Source: Comamonadaceae bacterium (lineage in GTDB: Bacteria; Pseudomonadota; Gammaproteobacteria; Burkholderiales; Burkholderiaceae_C). From it: a DNA stretch of 7,671 bases. This document shows, piece after piece, positions 1-5,663 of the stretch. The stretch covers positions 1 through 7,671 of the forward strand of contig CANKNK010000074.1 in the NCBI GenBank assembly GCA_947483455.1. Direction: 5' to 3'. The notes beneath the pieces are model-generated. The model had not been told where the DNA came from and made no database searches. It was given only the letters and a program-made list of their open reading frames with translations. How positions within the stretch are numbered: position 1 is the first letter of the stretch; every line of letters begins with the position of its first letter. The position numbers and the translations under genes are program-made.

Positions 1-630
1 ATGGCCTTGTTCAGCAGCCAGTGTGAAATAGGCCATCGCCAGCGACAGGTCCGGGGCAATGCCCTGGCCGTGCGCGTACATCAGGCCCAGGTTGTATTGC
101 GCCGGGGCATCGCCCTGGTCTGCGGCTTTGTGGTACCACTTGGCCGCCAATTCCGCATCGCCTTCGATGTCTTTGCCTTGCGCGAGCAAGAGGCCCAACT
201 GAAATTGCGCGTAGCTGTGGCCTTGCACGGCGGCAGATTCCAGCCATTTGCGCGCGCCTGCCGTGTCCTTGTCAATGCCTTCGCCCTGCAGCAGCATGCT
301 CGCCAGGTTGAATTGGGCGGTTGCATGTCCTTGCACGGCGGCGCGCTCAAACCAATAGGCGGCCTGCGCGGCGTCGCGCTCCACGCCCTGGCCGTTGGCG
401 TACATAAAGGCCAGATTGGTTTGCACATCGGGCAGGCCTTGTGCGGCGGCCAATTGGTACCAGTGCAGCGCCTGGGTGTGGTCTTGCTCCACGCCCTGGC
501 CATTGGCGTACATATAGCCTAGGTTGTACTGGGCCGGCGCATAGTCTTGCGCGGCTGCCAGCCGGTACCACTTCAGTGCTTCGGCATAGTCCTGCGCCAC
601 CCCCTGGCCGTTGGCGTACATAAAGCCCAG
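1..630 (-). repeat. Tandem 108-bp (36-residue) Sel1 repeats
   Basis: Five full units and one partial unit lie in register with the reading frame. The shared segment encoding MYANGQG is nearly identical between units at the DNA level, and similar to units in the Sel1 gene at 4058-5389, so the two genes could recombine or cause assembly errors. Confidence 0.85.
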
Positions 631-744
631 GTTGTTTTGGGCGGCAGCGTATTCCAGCGAGGCTAGCGGCCGCGAAATGCGCAACGCATTGGCAAAGTCC
701 CCACGGCGGTAGGCGGCGTCGGCATCTGCCAGCAGGTTTTTCAT
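1..744 (-). CDS. Sel1-repeat protein, C-terminus cut off by the window edge
   Basis: The minus strand is open from an ATG at 744 to position 1 with no stop: 248 codons are visible and the 3' end is missing. An AGGAG ribosome site lies 8 nt upstream of the ATG. After about 38 residues that look like a capping helix pair (MKNLLADADAAYRRGDFANA) come five complete 36-residue Sel1 repeats from residue 39 and 30 residues of a sixth. Typical repeat cores are MYANGQGVxQD, ALxWYxxAA and AQxNLG. Sel1 repeats are a TPR-like alpha solenoid used for protein-protein contacts, often as adaptors in signalling. There is no signal peptide or membrane segment, so the visible part looks cytoplasmic. It is the last visible gene of the minus-strand cluster, 61 nt after the small His/Gln-rich gene, and probably shares the sigma-54 promoter at 1119-1134. 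Its partner is unknown. Confidence in the family is high. Confidence 0.93.
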   Translation of the reverse strand, partial: MKNLLADADAAYRRGDFANALRISRPLASLEYAAAQNNLGFMYANGQGVAQDYAEALKWYRLAAAQDYAPAQYNLGYMYANGQGVEQDHTQALHWYQLAAAQGLPDVQTNLAFMYANGQGVERDAAQAAYWFERAAVQGHATAQFNLASMLLQGEGIDKDTAGARKWLESAAVQGHSYAQFQLGLLLAQGKDIEGDAELAAKWYHKAADQGDAPAQYNLGLMYAHGQGIAPDLSLAMAYFTLAAEQGH

Positions 745-805
745 GCGCGCACTCCTGCCCTGTGCGCTAGCGGCGCAAAGGCTTGGGATAAAGCGCGGGC
801 CAAGT

Positions 806-1021
806 TCATTCCTGGTGTTGGCTGAGCATTGGCAAGGCTTGGTGCTGCACTGGGTGCGCCTGGTGCTCTACGGCATACAGTTTTTGCCCGTGCGGCACAT
901 GGGCTTGGCGTGAAACCACCAAAGTGCTTTCGGCCAGCCAATGGGTGGAAGGGCCGCGCGCGGGATGGGCTGCCGCTTCCAAATGCTGGGCTTGGCTGGG
1001 CTGGTGTTTCACCTCGGTCAT
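806..1021 (-). CDS. Small His/Gln-rich hypothetical protein (71 aa)
   Basis: I do not recognise this protein. It starts at an ATG at 1021, with a GAGGA ribosome site (1029-1033) 7 nt away, and ends in TGA at 806-808. It begins MTEVKHQPSQ, contains 10 His and 10 Gln in 71 residues with several HQ pairs, and has one plausible folded core around HWLAESTLVVSRQ and GQKLYAVEHQ. There are no Cys residues, signal peptide or membrane segment. The frame stays open upstream to a TTG at 1123, but the sigma-54 promoter at 1119-1134 predicts transcription starting near 1108, which favours the ATG. It lies between that promoter and the second Sel1 gene (61 nt downstream), so it is probably the first gene of that unit. 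The good ribosome site and promoter support it; the odd composition and short length argue for caution. It could be a non-coding leader. Confidence 0.5.
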   Translation of the reverse strand: MTEVKHQPSQAQHLEAAAHPARGPSTHWLAESTLVVSRQAHVPHGQKLYAVEHQAHPVQHQALPMLSQHQE

Positions 1022-1038
1022 GGCAGTTTCCTCGTGTG

Positions 1039-1053
1039 GCCCTGGGCCAGGGC
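1039..1053. repeat. Perfect 15-nt palindrome upstream of the small gene
   Basis: GCCCTGG-G-CCAGGGC has 7-nt arms around a single central base. On the predicted transcript it lies 5 nt upstream of the GAGGA ribosome site of the small gene, where a stem (5 bp with a 5-nt loop) could affect translation. It could equally be a protein-binding dyad or chance in GC-rich DNA. Confidence 0.4.
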
Positions 1054-1081
1054 TTGGCGTTGATTCAGTGGTTTTCTTGAC

Positions 1082-1100
1082 GCCTGCGAACGTGGCAGGC
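1082..1100 (-). other. Stem-loop near the predicted 5' end of the small-gene transcript
   Basis: GCCTGC and GCAGGC form a perfect 6-bp stem around a 7-nt loop. If transcription starts near 1108, the stem begins about 9 nt into the message. No T-run follows on either strand, so it is not a standard intrinsic terminator. It could stabilise the 5' end or weakly attenuate read-through from the upstream gene. Confidence 0.35.
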
Positions 1101-1118
1101 AATGCATCTAGGGGGTCA

Positions 1119-1134
1119 TGCAAGTTTTGTGCCT
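1119..1134 (-). promoter_or_regulatory. Sigma-54 (-24/-12) promoter for the small gene and second Sel1 gene
   Basis: The minus strand reads AGGCACA-AAAC-TTGCA. Against the sigma-54 consensus TGGCACG-N4-TTGCW this matches 10 of 12 defined positions, with the essential GG and GC exactly 10 nt apart and a perfect -12 element. It lies 25 nt after the stop of the Trp-rich repeat gene. Predicted transcription starts near 1108, leaving an untranslated leader of about 87 nt before the ATG at 1021. No full copy of the dyad at 5569-5584 is visible upstream; only a weak half-site (1173-1186) is seen. Confidence 0.65.
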
Positions 1135-1158
1135 TTGAAAATAGGCGGTTTCGCGTTT

Positions 1159-2655
1159 TCAGGATGCCACAGGCGCATTTTGTGACGGCTTTTCCTGCAA
1201 CAGTGTCATGATGTCGTCGCTGCTCAGATGGTGGATATTGAGCCCCTGGTGTTGCGCTACCAGGCTGGCAAACCAGTGGGCGTCAAAGTGCAAATAGAGC
1301 GCGGTGCTCCAGGGCAGGCCGGTGTGCGCGCTCAGGGTGGCCCAGTTCAGGCGATCGGCATACGGGGCCAGCAGCTCTTCAGACCAGCGGATGTGGGTAT
1401 TGGCGCTCAGGCGCTCCCAATCCCAGTGGTCGGCATGGCGCGCCAGCAAGTCCGCGCTCCATGGCAGTTCGGCGCTGCTGCTAGGGCCGCTCCAGTCCCA
1501 TTCGCGCGCAAATTGGGCAAGTAAGTCGCCGCTCCAGGGCAGACCGGGGTTCCAGCTCAGGCGGTCCCAGTCCCATTGGCCTTGCCCTGCCTCCAGCAGC
1601 GCGGCGCTCCAGGACAGAGACGGGTTTTCGCTCAATGCCTCCCAGTCCCAGTCTTGCAGTGGCAGGGAGGGTAGCGCTAGTAGCTGCGGCGCTTGCAGCC
1701 AGGCCGGATCGCACCACTGCGCCAGCAGGGTATGCCAAGGCAGCGCGGGGTTGCGGCACAGGGCGGCGCTGTCCCAGCGGTCTTGCCATGCGCTCAGCAG
1801 TTCCGAGGTCCAGGGCAGGTGGGTGTTGGCGCTCAGGGCGCTCCAGTCCCAGAAGCTGGCATAGCGCGCGATCAGGTCCTGGCTCCAGGGCAATTGCGCC
1901 TGGCTGCTCAGGGCTTGCCAGTCCCAATCGTGGGCATAGCGTGCCAGCAGGTCTTCGCTCCAGCGCAGGCTGGGGTTGGCGCTCAGCCAGGTCCATTGCC
2001 AGCGACTGGCAAAGCGCTCCACCAGCGCTGCATCGCCGGGCAAAGAGGTATTGGCACTGAGCCCGGTCCAATCCCAACGGCTCTGGTAGCCATGGAGCAA
2101 GTCCACCGACCAGGGTAGGCCGATGTTCCAGCTCAGCGCCGTCCAGTCCCAGCGGTGCGCATTGGCTTCGATAAAGGCGGTGGTCCAGGGCAATTGCGCA
2201 TTGCGACTGAGCACCGCCCAGTTCCAGCGATAGACAAATTGCTCCAGCAAGGCCTGGCTCCAGGGCAGGCCCGGGTTGGTGCACAAGGACTGCCAATTCC
2301 AGCGGTCGGTGTAGCGCTCTAGCAGTGCGCTAGACCAGGGTAGGGCCGGGTTTTTGCTCAGTAGCTCCCAGTCCCATTCTTGGGCATAGGCCTCGATGAG
2401 GGCGTCTGACCATTGCAGCACGCCGCTGGCGCTGAGCATGCGCCAGTCTTTGCGCTGACCCAGGGCCTCCATCAGCGGCGCATCCAGCGGGTAATGCTGT
2501 TGCAGGCAGGCGGCCAAAAGCGCAGGGCGGTCGCGGAAAAATTGCAAGGCCTGGGTTTCATGCAAGCCCGCCAGGGTGTGGGCCACCAGGTCTAAGCGCT
2601 GGCGTTCCAGTGGCGTCAGTGCGCCCGCAGCCGGTGAAATTTGCAGTTGCCCCAT
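1159..2655 (-). CDS. Trp-rich 25-residue tandem-repeat protein, unknown function
   Basis: This 498-residue protein has an N-terminal region of about 79 residues, then roughly fifteen repeats (residues 80-471) and a short tail. Each repeat is 25 residues long, with LPWS near its start, a hydrophobic helix of LLxxYA type, WDW in the middle and LSxNP at the end. One unit (residues 305-346) carries about 17 extra residues. The regular Trp ladder suggests a helical solenoid, probably for binding another protein. There is no signal peptide or membrane segment. From memory, WDW/LSxNP repeats resemble repeats in hypothetical proteins of giant viruses and some bacteria; I cannot confirm this here. Start choice: the ATG at 2655 has AAGGA 5 nt upstream, while the ATG at 2661 overlaps the previous stop (ATGA) but has no properly spaced ribosome site; the difference is two residues. 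Tight linkage to the J-domain gene implies co-translation and perhaps a shared complex. Confidence 0.85.
   Translation of the reverse strand: MGQLQISPAAGALTPLERQRLDLVAHTLAGLHETQALQFFRDRPALLAACLQQHYPLDAPLMEALGQRKDWRMLSASGVLQWSDALIEAYAQEWDWELLSKNPALPWSSALLERYTDRWNWQSLCTNPGLPWSQALLEQFVYRWNWAVLSRNAQLPWTTAFIEANAHRWDWTALSWNIGLPWSVDLLHGYQSRWDWTGLSANTSLPGDAALVERFASRWQWTWLSANPSLRWSEDLLARYAHDWDWQALSSQAQLPWSQDLIARYASFWDWSALSANTHLPWTSELLSAWQDRWDSAALCRNPALPWHTLLAQWCDPAWLQAPQLLALPSLPLQDWDWEALSENPSLSWSAALLEAGQGQWDWDRLSWNPGLPWSGDLLAQFAREWDWSGPSSSAELPWSADLLARHADHWDWERLSANTHIRWSEELLAPYADRLNWATLSAHTGLPWSTALYLHFDAHWFASLVAQHQGLNIHHLSSDDIMTLLQEKPSQNAPVAS
1243..2418 (-). repeat. Tandem 75-bp (25-residue) WDW repeats
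   Basis: Nine regular units run from 2418 to 1744, then one expanded unit (1618-1743), then five regular units to 1243. The period is fixed by recurring LPW, WDW and LSxNP codons. Units have diverged at DNA level, so this is old duplication kept by selection on the protein rather than a recent expansion. Confidence 0.85.
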
Positions 2656-2657
2656 GC

Positions 2658-4046
2658 TCATCCTTGCGCGATGGGTAGGTGGCCAAGGCCTTGGGCCTCT
2701 TGCAGTGCTTCGCGGTAGCGCTGCACTTCGGTGTGCAGGTGATTGGCTTGCTGTGCAAACCACAGATCCCAGCGGCTTTGGGTCGCCAGGGTGCGCCAGG
2801 TGGCACTTTGCAAAATTTGCAGGCGTTGCCCGTGCAATTGCGCCAGAGTGCCTTGCAGCGCGCTCAATTCCATGGCCCATTGCGCCGGGGGGCGCTTGGT
2901 GCCAGCATGGCCGCCCGGCCGAGGGCCACTGGCTTGGCCCTGTCCTAGTTCCAATTGGGCTTGCAGGCTTTGCAGGCCGCGCATATCGCTGGCTTGGTAA
3001 CTGCGTTGCAAGCGTTGGAACAAGGCCTGCGCCTGTTGCTTGTCCTTTACGGTATCCACGCGGTCCGGGTGGCATTGCATCGCCAGTTTGCGGTACAGGC
3101 GCTTGAGTTCTTGCTGCGCTTGGGGGTCCAGTTCGGGTGGCGCTTGCGCCGGCGTTTCTTCCGGGTGGCTTTCTGTGTAGCGGCTGAAATTGTCGTCGGC
3201 CTGGCGTGCCTGGTCTTCGCGCTCTGCGCCGCCATAGCGCGTGTGCATATGGGCTAAATATTGGCGTTTGAGGTCGAGAAACTCACGCAGCAATTGGCCA
3301 ATGGCCGCGTCCTGCTGTCGGTCAAAGCTTTGCATGGTGCGCTGCAATTCGTCCAATTCAGCTTGCAGCGCCAAGCTATGGCATTGCAGCAGTTCACTTT
3401 GCCAGGCGGCAGTGCGTGCGTGCAGGTCGGCACTCAGAACCAGGGCCTGGCTACCGGCCACCCAGGGCGCGCCAGGCGCGGACAGGTCGTCCATTGGGCC
3501 CGATGCCGTGGGCTGCGCGGTGGACGGCGCTTGGATCTGCGCTGCCAGCGCCTGCAGGCCTTCTAGGCAGCGCTGGGCCAAGCCCAAGTCACTTTGGCGC
3601 ACCACACCGGCAAAGTCTTCGCGTGCCAAAGTGCTCAATTCTGCGATGGCGCCGCTGAGCACGGTATGCCCGTCCACGACGCAGACCGGTGTTTGCAAAA
3701 CTGGCGCGCTGCTGTCCAGCCAAACTAGTTCGCCCCCGGCCGCACTGATGCGTTCCCAGGCGATAGCCGATTGGCGGTTGGCCGTGGTGTCTGGCACCAA
3801 CAGGCGCAGCGCCACACCACGGCGGCGCACTTGCAGCAGCAGTTCAAACCAATGGCGGCTGCACGCTTGCGCCAGTGCGCACACTACCTGCTGGCGCGCA
3901 CCCGCTAGCAGCGTTTGCACTGCGCTTGCCGCATCGGCAAAGTAGGCCTGGTAGTCGGGGTCCGTGGTGTCGTCGAACATGGGGGCGGGAGGGGCGGTTT
4001 GTCGGGTTGCGGGGCTGGTGATCGGCGCAGGCTGCTGCCGACCCAT
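2658..4046 (-). CDS. Degenerate PLD-like domain fused to a C-terminal J domain
   Basis: This is a 462-residue cytoplasmic protein. Residues about 30-170 follow the PLDc_2 fold: RRGVALRLLVPD, then N90, ISAAGGELVWLD, then VCVVDGHTVLSGA. The HxK(x4)D catalytic motif is broken: the positions expected to hold His and Lys are Gln118 and Pro120, and only Asp125 remains, so nuclease or lipase activity is unlikely. Residues about 215-285 form a probable coiled coil. Residues about 305-365 are a J domain with HPD at 326-328 inside YRKLAMQCHPDRV, the motif that stimulates Hsp70 ATPase; the usual helix I sequence is poorly conserved. A second coiled coil lies near 390-455. The ATG at 4046 follows the upstream stop by 11 nt with no clear ribosome site, suggesting translational coupling; an in-frame ATG at 3980 (MFDDTTDPDY) is a possible alternative start. 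The likely role is a DnaK co-chaperone with a targeting domain, perhaps acting on the neighbouring repeat proteins. Confidence 0.88.
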   Translation of the reverse strand: MGRQQPAPITSPATRQTAPPAPMFDDTTDPDYQAYFADAASAVQTLLAGARQQVVCALAQACSRHWFELLLQVRRRGVALRLLVPDTTANRQSAIAWERISAAGGELVWLDSSAPVLQTPVCVVDGHTVLSGAIAELSTLAREDFAGVVRQSDLGLAQRCLEGLQALAAQIQAPSTAQPTASGPMDDLSAPGAPWVAGSQALVLSADLHARTAAWQSELLQCHSLALQAELDELQRTMQSFDRQQDAAIGQLLREFLDLKRQYLAHMHTRYGGAEREDQARQADDNFSRYTESHPEETPAQAPPELDPQAQQELKRLYRKLAMQCHPDRVDTVKDKQQAQALFQRLQRSYQASDMRGLQSLQAQLELGQGQASGPRPGGHAGTKRPPAQWAMELSALQGTLAQLHGQRLQILQSATWRTLATQSRWDLWFAQQANHLHTEVQRYREALQEAQGLGHLPIAQG

Positions 4047-4057
4047 GGTGCGGGCTG

Positions 4058-5389
4058 CTAATCAAAGCCGGCAAATTTTTCCTGTATGCATTTGCGCGCC
4101 ATGTCCTGCGCCTGGGCCATTTGCGCAGGCGTCATTTGCTGTGCCACAAATTCGCGCCCGCTGGCCGCTTGTGCATGGCCGCTGACCGCGCCCACGTTAA
4201 ACCACATATGGGCGCGCACAAAATCTTGCAACACGCCCATACCATTGGCATAGAGCCAACCCAGCGCGGCTTGGGCATCGGCTTGCCCACCCTGGGCCGC
4301 TTTGCGGTAGCACTGCAAGGCCCGTTGGTAATCCGGCTCCTGGTCTGCGCCTTCCTGGTAAAGCGCACCCAAGTTGTACCAAGCCAACACGTCGCCTTGG
4401 TCGGCCGCTAGCTGCAGCCATTGCATGGCTACGGTGCGGCTGGCGAGCGTGCCCTGGCCATTGGCGATCATCACCCCCAGGTTGTACTGGGCCTGGGCAT
4501 CGCCCTGGTCGGCGGCCAACTGGTACCAAGCGAGCGCGGCGGCATCGTCTTGGGTCACGCCCTGGCCGGTGGCATACATCAGGCCCAGGTTGAACTGGGC
4601 GGCGGCATCGCCTTGCTCGGCGGCTTTTTGGTACCAGTGCAATGCTTTTTCGGGGTTCAGGTCCGCACCCTGGCCGCTGCTGTAGAGCACGCCCAGGTTG
4701 TACTGCGCGGCAGCGTCGCCCAGTGCGGCGGCGCGTTCATAGCACTCGAGCGCTTTGGCCCTATCGGGCGCCATGCCTTGGCCATTGGAATACAAAAAAC
4801 CCAGGTTGAACAAGGCGTGCAAATGGTTCTGGGCAGCGGCCAACTGGTACCAATGACATGCCTGCTGCAAGTCTTGCGGCACGCCGTGGCCGTTGGCGTA
4901 CATCACGCCCATGCCGTACTGGGCGGCGGCATCGCCAGTGGCGGCGCCATTTTGGTAGCACTGCAAGGCCAGCCCAAAGTCCTGCGGCACGCCTTGGCCG
5001 TTGGCGTACATCACGCCCAGGCCGCGCTGGGCGCTGGTGTCACCTTGTTCGGCCGCAGCTTGGTACCACTTGAGGGCTTGCGCGTAGTCGCGTGCCGTGC
5101 CCTGGCCATTGGCGTACATCACCGCCAGATTGGTTTGGGCATAGGGCAGGCCTTGTTCGGCGGCAGCCCGGTACCATTTATGGGCTTGCGCAAAATCCTG
5201 CGTCACGCCCTGGCCATGGGCGTACATCACCGCCAGATTGGACTGGGCTTGCGGGACACCGTGTTCAGCCGCCTGGCGGTAGCAGTCCAGCGCGCGCCCA
5301 AAATCCTGCTCCACCCCTTGGCCCTGGGCGTACATCAGGCCCAGATTGGTGAGGGCGGCAAGTTGCAAATCGGGAGCTAGTTCGTTCAC
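4058..5389 (-). CDS. Sel1-repeat protein with 11 repeats
   Basis: This 443-residue protein is built almost wholly of Sel1 repeats: eleven 36-residue units at residues 16-411, then a C-terminal cap (REFVAQQMTPAQ and a following helix) typical of Sel1 proteins. Repeat cores are MYANGQGVxQD, ALxWYQxAAxQGD and AQYNLG. Units 9 and 10 are the most diverged, having lost the usual QD turn. No signal peptide or membrane helix is seen, so it should be a cytoplasmic adaptor. The start is a GTG at 5389; an in-frame TAG lies 9 nt upstream, so no longer start is possible, and starting at the next ATG (codon 19) would destroy the first repeat. The ribosome site is weak. It is the first gene of the operon, about 59 nt downstream of the predicted start from the sigma-54 promoter at 5459-5474. 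The J-domain gene follows after 11 nt. Confidence 0.93.
   Translation of the reverse strand: MNELAPDLQLAALTNLGLMYAQGQGVEQDFGRALDCYRQAAEHGVPQAQSNLAVMYAHGQGVTQDFAQAHKWYRAAAEQGLPYAQTNLAVMYANGQGTARDYAQALKWYQAAAEQGDTSAQRGLGVMYANGQGVPQDFGLALQCYQNGAATGDAAAQYGMGVMYANGHGVPQDLQQACHWYQLAAAQNHLHALFNLGFLYSNGQGMAPDRAKALECYERAAALGDAAAQYNLGVLYSSGQGADLNPEKALHWYQKAAEQGDAAAQFNLGLMYATGQGVTQDDAAALAWYQLAADQGDAQAQYNLGVMIANGQGTLASRTVAMQWLQLAADQGDVLAWYNLGALYQEGADQEPDYQRALQCYRKAAQGGQADAQAALGWLYANGMGVLQDFVRAHMWFNVGAVSGHAQAASGREFVAQQMTPAQMAQAQDMARKCIQEKFAGFD
4157..5344 (-). repeat. Eleven tandem 108-bp Sel1 repeats
   Basis: The units run in register with the reading frame without gaps. Their strong codon bias leaves long open frames on the opposite strand across the array, which are shadows rather than genes. 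Confidence 0.85.
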
Positions 5390-5458
5390 GCCTGTGGTCT
5401 AAAAGTGGGGCACCCGGTCGCTGCTGTAAGGCTTGGGGCGAGGTGTTCATCCTGATTA

Positions 5459-5474
5459 TGCAGTTTGCGTACCA
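5459..5474 (-). promoter_or_regulatory. Sigma-54 (-24/-12) promoter of the Sel1/J-domain/WDW operon
   Basis: The minus strand reads TGGTACG-CAAA-CTGCA, matching 10 of 12 defined positions of TGGCACG-N4-TTGCW, with GG and GC exactly 10 nt apart. Predicted transcription begins near 5448, 59 nt before the GTG at 5389. It faces away from a sigma-54 activator gene only about 190 bp off, as expected for an activator and its target. Confidence 0.75.
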
Positions 5475-5510
5475 ACTAGCATGAATTGGTTAAAAGACAT
5501 CCTTATGGCT

Positions 5511-5557
5511 TGTAATTCGTGTAATTTGAGAAACAAATCATGAAAAATCCAAAAAAA
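5511..5557. other. AT-rich segment with A-tracts between promoter and activator box
   Basis: Within otherwise GC-rich DNA this stretch holds a direct repeat of TGTAATT (5511-5517 and 5520-5526) and A-tracts at 5531-5533, 5535-5537, 5543-5547 and 5551-5557, the last three centred about 9 bp apart. Such spacing favours intrinsic bending, which would help an upstream-bound activator reach the sigma-54 promoter. No good IHF consensus is visible. Confidence 0.4.
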
Positions 5558-5568
5558 CACTGCTGTAC

Positions 5569-5584
5569 TGTCTGAAAACTGACA
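5569..5584. promoter_or_regulatory. Dyad operator resembling a FleQ box
   Basis: TGTCTGAAAACTGACA is an inverted repeat (TGTC-N8-GACA, with one more paired base on each side after a single mismatch). The inner 14 nt match 10 of 14 positions of the Pseudomonas aeruginosa FleQ consensus GTCAATAAATTGAC as I remember it. Its centre is about 128 bp upstream of the start predicted from the sigma-54 promoter at 5459-5474, a normal enhancer distance. It also lies just upstream of the activator's extended -10, covering its -35 zone, so binding could repress the activator gene itself. Confidence 0.55.
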
Positions 5585-5589
5585 CTTAC

Positions 5590-5598
5590 TGGTATGAT
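5590..5598 (+). promoter_or_regulatory. Extended -10 sigma-70 promoter of the activator gene
   Basis: TGG-TATGAT has the TGn extension and five of six bases of TATAAT. No good -35 hexamer sits 16-18 nt upstream, which is common for extended -10 promoters. Transcription would start near 5605, giving a leader of about 59 nt before the ATG at 5664. Confidence 0.5.
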
Positions 5599-5663
5599 TT
5601 TGCCGTAAGCCCCAGTCAAGGCGCACTCTTCGAGGCGCGGGGGCCCGTCCCACACAAGGTCCC

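Noticed and set aside
1..522. 173-codon plus-strand frame opposite the left Sel1 gene
   Set aside because: It is antisense to a clear Sel1 coding frame and shows only mirror periodicity.
1022..1123. TTG-initiated 105-residue form of the small His/Gln-rich protein
   Set aside because: The TTG lies within the -12 element and upstream of the predicted transcription start; the ATG at 1021 has the ribosome site.
1481..2296. 271-codon minus-strand frame within the WDW gene
   Set aside because: It is an out-of-frame shadow of the 75-bp repeats, Pro/Arg/Leu-rich with no recognisable motif.
2662..3075. Long 5' extension of the WDW gene (638-residue form)
   Set aside because: It overlaps the well-supported J domain in another frame, has low-complexity Ala/Pro/Arg-rich sequence, and a good ribosome site supports the start at 2655.
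4421..5380. 319-codon plus-strand frame opposite the Sel1 array
   Set aside because: It is periodic with the 108-bp repeats and reflects codon bias of the real gene; it has no domain or supported start.
5590..5603. Possible sigma-54 promoter for the activator (TGGTATGATTTTGC)
   Set aside because: GG and GC are 9 nt apart rather than 10, which usually abolishes function; the same bases read better as an extended -10.
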